Source: Agrobacterium vitis (lineage in GTDB: Bacteria > Pseudomonadota > Alphaproteobacteria > Rhizobiales > Rhizobiaceae). Taken from it: DNA of 64,000 nucleotides. The DNA lies in NCBI RefSeq assembly GCF_013426735.1, contig NZ_AP023272.1, forward strand, positions 1,098,501 to 1,162,500, read 5' to 3'. Shown one piece after another: positions 41,886 through 51,210 of this stretch; the first letter of the stretch is position 1; each line of letters begins with the position of its first letter. The notes under the pieces were generated by a model. It was given only the letters and a program-made list of their open reading frames with translations. It did no database searches and was not told where the DNA came from. The position numbers and the translations under genes were made by a program.

Positions 41886-43340
41886 ATGGGCAAGGTTACA
41901 GGTTTCATGGAAATCGACCGGCAGGTGGCGAAGTATCAGCCGGCCTCCGACCGCATTCGGCATTTCCGCGAATTCACCATTCCGATGTCGGAACCGGAAA
42001 TACAGAAGCAGGCGGCGCGCTGCATGGATTGCGGCATTCCCTATTGCCACGGCCCGACCGGCTGTCCGGTGCATAACCAGATCCCCGACTGGAACGATCT
42101 GGTCTATAACGGCAAGTGGGAAGAGGCGATCCGCAACCTGCATTCCACCAATAACTTCCCTGAATTCACCGGGCGCGTTTGCCCGGCGCCCTGCGAGGAA
42201 GCCTGCACGCTGAACCTGGAGGATGCGCCGGTTTCGATCAAGACCGTTGAGCAGGCCATCGCCGACAAGGCCTATGAGCTGGGCTTCATCGTGCCGCAAC
42301 CGGCCACGATCCATACCGGCAAGAAGGTGGCGATCATTGGGTCTGGCCCGTCAGGCATGGCGGCCGCCCAGCAGCTTGGTCGGGCCGGGCATGATGTTCA
42401 TGTCTATGAGCGCGAAACCAAGCCGGGCGGTCTGCTGCGCTATGGCATTCCTGATTTCAAGATGGAGAAGAACTTCATCGACCGGCGCGTCGAGCAGATG
42501 AAGGGTGAGGGCGTCACCTTCCATTGTGGCGTCAATGTCGGTGTCGATGTAACGGTGGAAAAACTGTTGGCCGATTACGATGCCGTCCTCTATTGCGGCG
42601 GCTCGGAAACCCCGCGCGAAGCCGGCATTCCCGGCGTCGATCTGCATGGCGTCTATGATGCCATGCCCTATCTGGTTCAGCAGAACCGCCGGGTGGGCCG
42701 TGAAAACATCGACAGCGTTGGCTGGCCGTCCGAGCCGATCATCGCCGGTGGCAAGCATGTCGTGGTGGTCGGTGGCGGTGATACCGCGTCTGACTGCGTC
42801 GGCACGGCTTTCCGCCAGGGCGCTGTGAAGGTTACCCAGCTCGACATCCGTCCGCGCCCGCCGCAGACCGAAGACAAGCTGGCCGTCTGGCCGTTCTGGG
42901 CCACCAAGATGCGCACCTCCTCCAGCCAGGCCGAAGGCGCTGTGCGCGAGTTCCAGGTGGGAACGCTCGGGTTCGTTGGTGAAGACGGCATGCTGACCGG
43001 TGTCAAATGCTGCCAGGTAGATGAGCGTCGCCAGCCGATTGCCGGTTCGGAATTCATCATCAAGGCCGATCTCGCCTTCATCGCCATCGGCTTTTCCGGC
43101 CCCTTCACCGACAGCGTCGTCAAGGAGTTGGACGGCAAGCTGGACCTCAATACCGACCGGCGCGGCTCGACCAATGTCATCGCCAATGACAAGGACTACC
43201 GCACCTCCGTCGATAAATTCTGGGCAGCAGGCGACGTGCGCCGTGGCCAGTCACTGGTGGTCTGGGCGATCCGCGAAGGCCGCCAGGCAGCCCGCGCCAT
43301 CGATGAAGCGCTGATGGGTGTCACAGTTCTTCCGCGCTGA
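41886..43340 (+). CDS. gltD: Glutamate synthase (NADPH) small subunit
   Basis: A 484-residue flavoprotein that passes electrons from NADPH to GltB. The N-terminal [4Fe-4S] ligands include C46, C49, C54 and C60 (CMDCGIPYC...TGC), with a second set in [11 protein letters not shown]. The FAD loop is [15 protein letters not shown] and the NADPH loop [11 protein letters not shown]. It starts at ATG with a weak upstream purine run (GTAGGACGAG). It is the second gene of the gltBD unit and ends at a strong terminator. Confidence 0.97.
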   Translation: MGKVTGFMEIDRQVAKYQPASDRIRHFREFTIPMSEPEIQKQAARCMDCGIPYCHGPTGCPVHNQIPDWNDLVYNGKWEEAIRNLHSTNNFPEFTGRVCPAPCEEACTLNLEDAPVSIKTVEQAIADKAYELGFIVPQPATIHTGKKVAIIGSGPSGMAAAQQLGRAGHDVHVYERETKPGGLLRYGIPDFKMEKNFIDRRVEQMKGEGVTFHCGVNVGVDVTVEKLLADYDAVLYCGGSETPREAGIPGVDLHGVYDAMPYLVQQNRRVGRENIDSVGWPSEPIIAGGKHVVVVGGGDTASDCVGTAFRQGAVKVTQLDIRPRPPQTEDKLAVWPFWATKMRTSSSQAEGAVREFQVGTLGFVGEDGMLTGVKCCQVDERRQPIAGSEFIIKADLAFIAIGFSGPFTDSVVKELDGKLDLNTDRRGSTNVIANDKDYRTSVDKFWAAGDVRRGQSLVVWAIREGRQAARAIDEALMGVTVLPR

Positions 43341-43362
43341 GTTTAGCCTGTTCTGATCTCTA

Positions 43363-43390
43363 TAAGGGGGCTTTCAGCCCCCTTTTTTGT
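43363..43390 (+). terminator. Intrinsic terminator of gltBD
   Basis: AAGGGGGCT-TTC-AGCCCCCTT followed by TTTT, 24 bp after the gltD stop. This is a textbook rho-independent terminator. Confidence 0.95.
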
Positions 43391-43695
43391 TGGCTATGGG
43401 GGCAGGCCACGCAAGGTCTATCGTCAATTGATAGGGATAGAGTGCAACTTAAGAGTTTTATTTTATTCAGAAGTATCTATGTCTTTCCCTGCGTAAAATC
43501 CTATAATTTTCCCAGTAATATCAATGGGAAAACTCATATTTTGACCTCGGTTTTAGGTTTGTTTTCACATATTTACCTTTGATAAATTAATGCCTTTTAA
43601 ATCATGGATGCAACCTATTGTAGCCCTCATGACGAGACGCTTTTCCTGGAGCAGCTCATCCAGATGCTTGGATTCCTGCCGAAAAGAGAGCCCAA
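43391..43695. promoter_or_regulatory. AT-rich leader of the chemoreceptor gene
   Basis: An AT-rich stretch with an inverted repeat TTTTCCCA-N10-TGGGAAAA (43507-43514, 43525-43532). It should carry the promoter of the chemoreceptor gene. No gene is seen in it. Confidence 0.45.
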
Positions 43696-45630
43696 ATGTC
43701 ATTTCTCGACAATTTGAAAATAAAAACGAAGATTTTGTCTGTCATCGTTTCAATCTGTGTATTGGGCATTGGCGCCTCGATATTCCTATCGCAATCGTTG
43801 AATACAGTTGATCAACAATATTCGGATTTCATCGATCAGGAGGCCGGCTCACTTCTGGCGATTACGCGGTCCAGTCAGCGTCTGATGTCTGCCGGCTATG
43901 ACGCTTACCAGATATTGGACTACGACGATGCAAGCCCGGAAATGGTCAGGGCAAAAAAGGATTATGAGGAGAGCGTTGAGCGGATGATCGGTATGATCGA
44001 CGAGGCAATCGCCCTCAATCCGTCTAAGGCTGATAAGTTTCATGAATTTCGCGCACGGTATGTGGCCATCAAGGATATGACATCCAGGGTCGTTGAGCTG
44101 GATCGCATTAAAAAAATTGACGAAGCTCGCGCTGAATTGATGAAGGCCGATAAACTGATCGCCGAGACGCTTGTCGACCTGCGGGCATGGCTTGCCAATA
44201 GTATGAAGGTACTTTCGCAAGACAGCGCTTCCATCACGGCGCAGACGCGCAATACAATTATTGCCACGCTTAGCGGCCTGTTTGTGGCGTTCATCCTGGC
44301 GATTTTTGCCGCTTTGTGGATCGTCTCCCATGGTATTACCCGACCGATCGAACGGTTGCGGCTGCGTATGATTGCTCTTGCCAAGGGCGAAACGCGCGCG
44401 GAAATCGATGGCGCCGGACGCGGTGATGAACTGGGACAAATGGCGGCCGCCGTGGCGGTGTTCCGAGACAATGCGCTGGACCGTGAGCGTCTGGAAGCCG
44501 AGGCCGAGGCCAGCCGTGGCTTGTCGGAAAAGGAACGCGCCGAGCGCGATGCGCAGCGGGCCAAGGATGCCGCCGACACCAAATTTGCCGTGGATGCTCT
44601 GGCAGAGGGTCTGACGCGCCTGGCTGATGGGGATGTCAGCTATCGTATTGCCGTGCCATTCGTGGCTGGCCTTGATGGCTTGCGGTCGAATTTCAACAGC
44701 TCTGTCCAGAAGTTGCAGCAGGCGCTGGTGACCGTCAGGCAGAATGCGCGTGGCATCGATGCAGGCGCCAATGAAATCCGTTCTGCCGCCGACGATCTTT
44801 CGCATCGGACGGAACAGCAGGCGGCTTCCGTGGAAGAAACGGCAGCAGCGCTTGAGCAGATTACCACGACGGTCAAGGACTCGACCCGACGCGCCGAAGA
44901 AGCTGGCATTCTGGTCTCCAAAACACGCGATGGTGCGGAACGCTCCGGCGATGTTGTGCGCAAGGCGGTTGCCGCCATGCAGGAGATCGAAAGATCTTCT
45001 GGCGAAATCAGCAATATCATTGGTGTTATCGATGAGATCGCTTTTCAGACCAATCTTCTGGCGCTGAATGCCGGTGTCGAAGCCGCCCGCGCGGGGGAAG
45101 CCGGCAAGGGTTTTGCCGTGGTGGCGCAAGAGGTGCGCGAACTGGCGCAACGCTCCGCCAATGCGGCAAAGGACATCAAGGGCCTGATCGTCTCTTCAGG
45201 CCAGCAGGTGCAGGCCGGGGTACAGCTGGTGGCTGAAACCGGCTCTTCGCTCGAAACCATTGTCGGTGAGGTCCAGGAAATCAACCGGCATGTCACCGCG
45301 ATTGTCGAGGCCGCACGCGAGCAATCGGTCGGACTTCAGGAGATCAATACGGCAGTCAATACCATGGACCAGGGTACGCAACAGAATGCTGCCATGGTGG
45401 AGCAGACAACGGCGGCAAGCCACAGCCTGGCCAAAGAGGCTGCAACGTTGAGCGATCTGCTATCGCGCTTCAAGCTGGAAGATCATGGCAAGGTAGTTGC
45501 GTTCGAGCAGACGAATGACGTTTCCGCGTCTCGTCCCGCACCGTCGCCTGCCCGGAAATTGACGGAAAAGCTCCGGGGCGCCTTTCATGGATCGGCTGCC
45601 GTAAAAGAGAAGGATTGGCAGGATTTTTGA
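43696..45630 (+). CDS. Methyl-accepting chemotaxis protein
   Basis: A 644-residue inner membrane chemoreceptor. Membrane segment 1 is about residues 13-33 and segment 2 about 190-212; between them lies a helical periplasmic sensor of about 155 residues. HAMP domains follow (RPIERLRLRM onward, and a second near ADGDVSYRIAV). The signalling tip is EIAFQTNLLALNAGVEAARAG. The C-terminus ends DWQDF, a W-x-x-F tail like the CheR/CheB-binding pentapeptide. The ligand is unknown. It stands alone, without che genes in view. Confidence 0.92.
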   Translation: MSFLDNLKIKTKILSVIVSICVLGIGASIFLSQSLNTVDQQYSDFIDQEAGSLLAITRSSQRLMSAGYDAYQILDYDDASPEMVRAKKDYEESVERMIGMIDEAIALNPSKADKFHEFRARYVAIKDMTSRVVELDRIKKIDEARAELMKADKLIAETLVDLRAWLANSMKVLSQDSASITAQTRNTIIATLSGLFVAFILAIFAALWIVSHGITRPIERLRLRMIALAKGETRAEIDGAGRGDELGQMAAAVAVFRDNALDRERLEAEAEASRGLSEKERAERDAQRAKDAADTKFAVDALAEGLTRLADGDVSYRIAVPFVAGLDGLRSNFNSSVQKLQQALVTVRQNARGIDAGANEIRSAADDLSHRTEQQAASVEETAAALEQITTTVKDSTRRAEEAGILVSKTRDGAERSGDVVRKAVAAMQEIERSSGEISNIIGVIDEIAFQTNLLALNAGVEAARAGEAGKGFAVVAQEVRELAQRSANAAKDIKGLIVSSGQQVQAGVQLVAETGSSLETIVGEVQEINRHVTAIVEAAREQSVGLQEINTAVNTMDQGTQQNAAMVEQTTAASHSLAKEAATLSDLLSRFKLEDHGKVVAFEQTNDVSASRPAPSPARKLTEKLRGAFHGSAAVKEKDWQDF

Positions 45631-45769
45631 CGAGAACCTTTCCCGGAAGACGGACGTCCCTTCTTCCTGGAAAGAACCGCTGGGCGCGTGATCATATCTT
45701 TGATCGGCACTCTTCCTTATAGCCCTGTTAAAAACTGCTTCTGGTGGTCGGTGGGGCTAAAGTTTGCCT

Positions 45770-45805
45770 AGCGTTGTCAGATTCACTCTAAACTTGACAG
45801 ACGCT
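45770..45805. repeat. Intergenic palindrome, AGAGTCTGTCA family, second copy
   Basis: AGCGTTGTCA (45770-45779) and TGACAGACGCT (45795-45805) form an imperfect inverted repeat between two convergent genes. Read on the minus strand it shares AG[AC]GTCTGTCA with the palindrome after dctM. Confidence 0.6.
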
Positions 45806-45809
45806 CGCA

Positions 45810-47033
45810 TTATTGTCTCGGCACGACCAAATTTATATTTGACGGAGACGCCAGCCGGTAATCGTCAACCCGACCTTTCGGCGCTTCCGGCATGATACCG
45901 GTCGAGACCAGCAGGTCGCGGGGCGAGGGGGGCGTTTGGGGCGCTGGCTTTTCAGCGCCGCCCAACAGGTGGTCTGCGCCATCCAGCGCCGGGTCGGAAA
46001 TTTTCATCGGGGGAATACGGTCAGGACCGTCAAGCTGTTCTGGTCCGGTCAGGTCTGGCATGCTGGTCGAATCGAGCCGCACCAGGCCGGGGCTTGCCAT
46101 ATCACCAAGGAATTTGCGGGCCGATTTTTCCAGGTAGAAGGCCATCTTGCGCTTGCCGGCATCGGTCATGCTGATGCCGTCGGGGCCGCGCAACCGGGCC
46201 TGCTGGCCGTTGATGTCGGAGCCGGTCAGCACGAAGCCGCCATCCGCATCGACGAAGCCGTCCCAGATGTCGATGAATTCACCGCCTGCCGCTTCCGCCG
46301 CCTTGCGGTAGAGCGCGTTGAACTTGATCAGGTCTGCCGACATGCCTGGTGATTTAACCGGTGGCAGGCCGACCCAGATCAGCGGGATCTTCTTTGCTGT
46401 CACCAGCTTGGCAATGGCGTCGATCCGCTTTTGATATTCGGCAAACCAGGCCTCGGAAGGAAAGCGCTGATCGCCGCTACCCGGTGTCATCTGCTGGCGG
46501 TCATTGGCGCCAAGCTCAACAATCACCAAAGCCGGTTTCGTCTCCTCCAGCATTTTCGGCAATTGCCGCCGCCAGTCGAAATAATCGTCCCGCACCAGGC
46601 CGGAAGAGCCGTTGCTGCGGGTCTCGATGACAGTGCCGGGCGCATCGGCAAAGGCCTGCTGCAAGCCATCGCCGATGGCGCTGGCAAAGAAATCGCCGAC
46701 AACAAGGATTTTCTGAGCATTGTTGATCTTGGCGGGAGCCGCCTCTTGTGGCGGGGCTGAAACTGGGACGGGACGTGGCCGTGCCGGTGTGGTGGGGGCG
46801 GTGGCGGCAGGTTTCTTGCGGCTGCGCGGCCCTGCCGGGCGCGGCGCGGCGGGATATTGCCGTTCATAGCGGTTGTCGTCCGAGCGGCTGCCGAACAGCA
46901 TGTCGAGCAGCGTGCGGCGGCGGGGATAATCCTGTGCCAGGGCCGGGCCAACGACGCTTGTCGCAGCCACGACGATTGCAAGCGCAAAGGTCACATGCCG
47001 CCGCACGATCCGGTCTCTGTCTTTACCAGGCAT
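45810..47033 (-). CDS. DUF459 SGNH-fold protein, catalytic residues altered
   Basis: A 407-residue exported protein. A signal peptide is predicted (residues 1-33, ending GPALA). A Pro/Ala/Arg-rich linker follows (about 55-100), then an SGNH-hydrolase fold of the DUF459 type. Block I reads VVGDFFASAIGDGL, with Phe where GDS has its catalytic Ser. Block III is intact (ELGANDRQQ). Block V reads DGISMTDAGKR, lacking the His of DxxH. The protein is therefore unlikely to be a normal esterase; it may bind sugar or peptidoglycan. The lytic transglycosylase gene lies 45 bp upstream on the same strand, so a cell-wall role is plausible. Confidence 0.78.
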   Translation of the reverse strand: MPGKDRDRIVRRHVTFALAIVVAATSVVGPALAQDYPRRRTLLDMLFGSRSDDNRYERQYPAAPRPAGPRSRKKPAATAPTTPARPRPVPVSAPPQEAAPAKINNAQKILVVGDFFASAIGDGLQQAFADAPGTVIETRSNGSSGLVRDDYFDWRRQLPKMLEETKPALVIVELGANDRQQMTPGSGDQRFPSEAWFAEYQKRIDAIAKLVTAKKIPLIWVGLPPVKSPGMSADLIKFNALYRKAAEAAGGEFIDIWDGFVDADGGFVLTGSDINGQQARLRGPDGISMTDAGKRKMAFYLEKSARKFLGDMASPGLVRLDSTSMPDLTGPEQLDGPDRIPPMKISDPALDGADHLLGGAEKPAPQTPPSPRDLLVSTGIMPEAPKGRVDDYRLASPSNINLVVPRQ

Positions 47034-47078
47034 AAGCAGTCATCCCGTCGCTGCCCGTCAATGGCCGATCGCTCCCTA

Positions 47079-48302
47079 TCAATGCCGCCTGAGCATTTCC
47101 AGCAGCGGCTTTGAAGGTTCGCCATCGCCCTGCATGCCCAACCGTTGCTGGATGGCGGAAATCGCCGCTTTCGAACCAGAGCCGAAATTGCCGTCCACTT
47201 CGCCATTATAATAGCCAAGGGCCTTCATTCGGGTCTGCAACTCGAACTTTTCCTTGATGTCCAGCGTGCCGTCTGGACGTGGCCATTTCTGTTGCATTCC
47301 ACCATAACCGGCGATTTCGTCGGCAAGAAGACCGACGGCCAGCGCATAGGTATCGGCGGCATTGTATTTCTTGATGGTGAAGAAGTTGGATGTCATCAGA
47401 AAGCCCGGACCATTGGCACCGGCCAGCAGCTTCAACTGCGCCCGTTCGCCCGGATTGCGGAACGCCTTGCCGCCTGGGCGGGTGAAGCCCAACTTCTGCC
47501 ACTGGGCCAGCGTCAGCGTCTTGCCGGCATATTTACCAGCCCCTGCGGGCACGACGGCTTCATAGCCCCAGGTCCGTCCGCTGTCCCAGCCGTTCTTGGC
47601 CAGAAGATTGGCCGAGGTCGCCAGCGCATCGGGAATGGAATTCCAGATATCCTTATGGCCATTGCCATCCGCATCGACCGCATACAGCAGGTAGCTGGTC
47701 GGGATGAACTGGGTGTGGCCCATGGCGCCCGCCCAGGAACCGGTCATTTCCTTCGGGCTGACATCGCCGTTTTGCAGGATTTTCAAGGCGGCGATCAGCT
47801 GCTTGCGGGCAAAGCCGCCGCGCTTGGGATCGGCATAGCCAAGGGTGGCCAGTGCCTGCGGCACGTAATGTAGCCGGTCGTCCTTGGCGAGCACCGCACC
47901 GTAATTGCTTTCCATCGACCAGATCGCCAGCAGGATATGGCGATCGACACCGAAATATTTTTCCAGAGAGGCCAGCGTGCGACCATGCTTGGCCAGCATT
48001 TCCCGACCGATCTTTACGGTATAAGGATTGACGCGGCTATCGAGGTAATCCCAGATATCCGATTTGAATTCCGGCTGATAGGCCGCCTTGCGCAGCACAT
48101 CGGCATCCGGGTCCTTGATACCGGCAAAGGCGCGGTTATAGGTTTGCGCACTGATGCCCGCGGCGGCAGCCGTGGGATAGAAATCCCGGATCCATTTCTG
48201 GAAGCCCGCATCGGCATGGGCATGAAGCGGCGCAAGGCTCGCCATGAGGGAAAAGGCAAGCGCGCGAAGATGGCGCGAGGCGCGTTCTCTGGTCATTGGC
48301 AT
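47079..48302 (-). CDS. MltB-type lytic murein transglycosylase
   Basis: A 407-residue periplasmic enzyme that cleaves peptidoglycan with 1,6-anhydro product formation. A signal peptide ends near residue 30 (APLHAHA). The catalytic Glu is E131 in WSMESNYGAVL, and GAMGHTQFIPTSY is the family substrate block. A peptidoglycan-binding domain type 1 occupies the last 60 residues (ELQTRMKALGYYNGEVDG). There is no lipobox Cys, so it is soluble, unlike Escherichia coli MltB. The start MPMTRERAS is chosen for the signal peptide and an upstream GGACGAG; longer readings are possible. Confidence 0.88.
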   Translation of the reverse strand: MPMTRERASRHLRALAFSLMASLAPLHAHADAGFQKWIRDFYPTAAAAGISAQTYNRAFAGIKDPDADVLRKAAYQPEFKSDIWDYLDSRVNPYTVKIGREMLAKHGRTLASLEKYFGVDRHILLAIWSMESNYGAVLAKDDRLHYVPQALATLGYADPKRGGFARKQLIAALKILQNGDVSPKEMTGSWAGAMGHTQFIPTSYLLYAVDADGNGHKDIWNSIPDALATSANLLAKNGWDSGRTWGYEAVVPAGAGKYAGKTLTLAQWQKLGFTRPGGKAFRNPGERAQLKLLAGANGPGFLMTSNFFTIKKYNAADTYALAVGLLADEIAGYGGMQQKWPRPDGTLDIKEKFELQTRMKALGYYNGEVDGNFGSGSKAAISAIQQRLGMQGDGEPSKPLLEMLRRH

Positions 48303-48553
48303 TCTCGTCCGTTCAGCTGGCTGTTGTCTCATCTGTCTATGCTGGTTGACACCGCCTGGTTGTGGCGGTGGGGCAATGCCGGGCTGGAATTGCGTAGGCA
48401 TGGCCAGTCTGGTTCAGTCTATGACCATAGTCTCAACAAATTCTTTACCAATTTACCAAAATCGCAAACGGATTTGCAATTCCGTTGCAATTCTTTAGTA
48501 ATCGGCGTTTGTGCGATTGCGTGCATATGTGGAAAATCCTCTAGGAGGGATGT
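48303..48553. promoter_or_regulatory. Divergent promoter region of mltB-like gene and galU
   Basis: About 250 bp with interleaved inverted words (GCAAACGGATTTGCAATTCC; TCGCAAACG and CGTTTGTGCGA). Regulator sites are likely but cannot be named. Confidence 0.4.
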
Positions 48554-49441
48554 GTGGGACAACTGAAAAAAATTCGTAAAGCCGTGTTTCCGGTTGCCGG
48601 TCTTGGAACTCGTTTCCTGCCCGCCACCAAGGCCGTGCCGAAGGAAATGCTGACTGTTGTCGATAAGCCAGTCATCCAATATGTGGTGGATGAGGCCGTG
48701 GAAGCCGGGATTGAGCATTTCGTGTTCGTCACCGGGCGCGGCAAAGGGGTGATCGAAGATTATTTCGATATCCAGTATGAGCTTGAGCAGACGCTGAAAT
48801 CGCGCAACAAAAATGCAGAATTGACGCTGCTGTCCGAAATCCTGCCCAAGGCAGGCGCCACCAGCTTCACCCGCCAGCAGGAGCCTCTGGGCCTTGGCCA
48901 CGCGGTGTGGAGCGCCCGCGAAATCGTTGGCGACGAGCCGTTTGCGGTGCTTTTGCCCGATATGATCATGCGCGGCGAGACGGCCTGTATGAAGGGCATG
49001 GTCGATCTCTATAACAAGGCTGGCGGCAATATCCTCGCCGTTGAAGAATGTGCGCCCGATCAGGCGCATAAATACGGAATCGTCGGTGTCGGTGAAACGC
49101 TGGATGGCGGCTTCAAAATCACTGAAATGGTGGAAAAGCCAGCCAAGGGTACCGCGCCTTCGAACTTCTTCATCAATGGCCGCTACATCCTGCAACCGGA
49201 AATCTTCTCGATCCTGGAAACCCAGGAGCGCGGTGCCGGCAACGAGATCCAGTTGACCGATGGCATGTTGAAACTGGCCAAGATCCAGCAATTTGCCGGC
49301 TATCATTTTAAGGGCGAAACCTTCGATACGGGCGCCAAGGACGGGTTCATTCTCGCCAATGTCGCTTTCGCCTTGTCGCGTCCCGACCTTCGCGGTCTGG
49401 TGGAAGAGCCGATGAAGGCGCTGCTGGCTGCTTTGAAGTAA
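48554..49441 (+). CDS. galU: UTP-glucose-1-phosphate uridylyltransferase
   Basis: A 295-residue enzyme making UDP-glucose for exopolysaccharide, lipopolysaccharide and cyclic glucan. The nucleotide loop is [12 protein letters not shown] (residues 15-26), followed by VPKEML, and the sugar loops EPLGLGHAV and [12 protein letters not shown] are present. The start is GTG after a strong AGGAGGG. A terminator-like hairpin follows. Length is typical of GalU. Confidence 0.96.
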   Translation: MGQLKKIRKAVFPVAGLGTRFLPATKAVPKEMLTVVDKPVIQYVVDEAVEAGIEHFVFVTGRGKGVIEDYFDIQYELEQTLKSRNKNAELTLLSEILPKAGATSFTRQQEPLGLGHAVWSAREIVGDEPFAVLLPDMIMRGETACMKGMVDLYNKAGGNILAVEECAPDQAHKYGIVGVGETLDGGFKITEMVEKPAKGTAPSNFFINGRYILQPEIFSILETQERGAGNEIQLTDGMLKLAKIQQFAGYHFKGETFDTGAKDGFILANVAFALSRPDLRGLVEEPMKALLAALK

Positions 49442-49467
49442 GCGATTTTTCAAGCGGACTGAAATTT

Positions 49468-49498
49468 AAAACGCCGTGCGTCCATCGCGCGGCGTTTT
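49468..49498. terminator. Two-way intrinsic terminator
   Basis: AAAACGCCG and CGGCGTTTT arms separated by 13 nt lie between the convergent galU and beta-barrel genes, with A and T tracts on both sides, so it can serve both strands. Confidence 0.85.
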
Positions 49499-49503
49499 CT
49501 CGT

Positions 49504-51015
49504 TTACCGCCTCAGTTTCAAGCCGACGCCTGCCGTCAGGGTCTTGTCGTCGGAACTGCTGTCGCTGGTGGATTTTTCCCAGGTGAGATCGGCGGTGAGA
49601 TCCAGCCAGCGGTTGACCTTGTAAACCAGCCCGCCGCCCGCCGTGTAATACATGCCCGTACTCTGGCTACCACCGCGATAATTGCGCCAGGTGGTGCCGC
49701 CCGAAAGCTTGGCGATCAGGTTGTCGCGCAATTCATGGGTGACGGCCGCCGTCAGTGCATAGGCGACATCGCCGCTGACGCCTGCGGTGGTTGACGGTTC
49801 GATGGAGGTGGCAAGACCCAAATCGACATTGGTGCCGCGCAACGGTGACCACGCGACATTGCCGTCAACAGTCATCGCACCCAGATCGTCCAGCCGCGCA
49901 TCATCGAAACTGGCCTGCTTATAGCCAAGCGCGATTTCGCCGCGCAGCTTTTCGCCCATATCCGAGCTGATCCCGGCCTTGGCGCCGTAGATATTGCCGG
50001 AGCGACGATAGCCGGCGCTGTCCTCAGTCTGGTCATAGCGGGTCTTGCCAGCGGAGACTTCGACAAAAGGCGTCAGTGCCGGGGAGATTTCATAACCCAG
50101 CCGCGAAGACAGTGTGACAGCATTGCGGTTACGGTCGGAATTGGACAACATGCTACCATCGGAAAGCTTGGCATCGGTATAGGTCCAGCGTTCGAAATCC
50201 AACCCGAGAGAGCCTTTCAACGGACCAACCTGCCGTTCCAGCACAGCACCGGCGCTGAACTGGTTGACGCCGGATTGAACCGAGGCATTGCGCACAGCAT
50301 TGGGGTCGGTGGTGCTTTCGCGGCTGAAGCCATAGCCTGCCGCCAGCCGGGCGGCCATGTCATCGGCAAAATCCAGCCGCAATGCGGCATCGACGCGCCC
50401 GGAAGGATCGCTGTCGCGGTCACCGGCAATGCGCTGACGCCATTGGCCGTCGCCGGTAATCACCAATTGATGGCGTGACCAGTCGGAGGTCAGCGTGCCT
50501 TTCAGTCCGTTGTCCCAATAGGTGGTGTTCTGCTTGTCGCTGCCGGTCGATTTGCGCTCGGTGCTGATACCCTGCGACAGTTCAGGACGCAGGATCATCG
50601 TACCGACATGAATGCCGGTGCCGTCATCCTCGGTCTTGCGTAGTTGACGCCGTTCATCGACCGGCGATTCTCTAAGGTTGATGCGGTTGGCGTCCAGCGC
50701 ATCATTGGTGATCCGGCGGAAACTGTCGGTATCCAGCGTGTCCTCGTCGGTATCCGACTTGGCTTTGGTGGTGGCGGTTGACGTGGTAGCGCCTGTCGCT
50801 GTCGTATCGGTCGTTGCCTCATCGCTGCTTGTTGTGGAGCCACGCAGGGTGGCAAGGCCCGCGCTTTGCTCAGTCGAGTCCGACGTCAGCTGCTGGGAGA
50901 GGGCGGGACCCGCCCCAGCCGCCACCAGACATGCTGCCAGCAATCCAGCGGAAACCATCGGGTAAAAACCCGCGCTTTGCTGCCGATCAGTGGGATAGGT
51001 CTGGCTGTCCGTCAT
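49504..51015 (-). CDS. Putative outer membrane beta-barrel protein
   Basis: A 503-residue exported protein. A hydrophobic signal stretch (GLLAACLVAAGAGPALS) ends near residue 40. Then comes a Thr/Ser-rich disordered segment (about 55-95), and from residue 135 on alternating amphipathic strands typical of a beta barrel. It resembles the BBP2_2 putative porin family (PF10082). A shorter start at the second methionine (VSAGLLAAC, residue 20) gives a more canonical signal peptide. The C-terminus ends KLRR rather than an aromatic residue, which is unusual for a porin. The kpsF gene is divergent. Function is unknown. Confidence 0.72.
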   Translation of the reverse strand: MTDSQTYPTDRQQSAGFYPMVSAGLLAACLVAAGAGPALSQQLTSDSTEQSAGLATLRGSTTSSDEATTDTTATGATTSTATTKAKSDTDEDTLDTDSFRRITNDALDANRINLRESPVDERRQLRKTEDDGTGIHVGTMILRPELSQGISTERKSTGSDKQNTTYWDNGLKGTLTSDWSRHQLVITGDGQWRQRIAGDRDSDPSGRVDAALRLDFADDMAARLAAGYGFSRESTTDPNAVRNASVQSGVNQFSAGAVLERQVGPLKGSLGLDFERWTYTDAKLSDGSMLSNSDRNRNAVTLSSRLGYEISPALTPFVEVSAGKTRYDQTEDSAGYRRSGNIYGAKAGISSDMGEKLRGEIALGYKQASFDDARLDDLGAMTVDGNVAWSPLRGTNVDLGLATSIEPSTTAGVSGDVAYALTAAVTHELRDNLIAKLSGGTTWRNYRGGSQSTGMYYTAGGGLVYKVNRWLDLTADLTWEKSTSDSSSDDKTLTAGVGLKLRR

Positions 51016-51089
51016 TGCGGCCTGTCGGGATCTGTCTTCTGGAATAAGTGTTGCGGCGATGCTGCCGTTACCGAAAGGTAAATTCTTAC

Positions 51090-51114
51090 GGTTAATTATT
51101 CGTTGCGATTAACC
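51090..51114. promoter_or_regulatory. Inverted repeat in the divergent beta-barrel / kpsF promoter region
   Basis: GGTTAAT-N11-ATTAACC is perfect and lies between two divergent genes. The right half contains TTAACCAT, which fits the half-site reported for CtrA in rhizobia, but the same bases could serve another regulator. Confidence 0.45.
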
Positions 51115-51210
51115 ATGAATGGGCGGCCCCAGCGTGCAAATAGCCCCGCCAGTCGTCATTTCTTACAGTCTGTAGGCAAGGGTGAATGGACAGTTAAGTT
51201 CATTAGCGCT

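Noticed and set aside
43507..43532. TTTTCCCA / TGGGAAAA considered as a terminator
   Set aside because: It follows a complete gltBD terminator by more than 100 bp and lacks a T-run, so it is more likely an operator or chance repeat.
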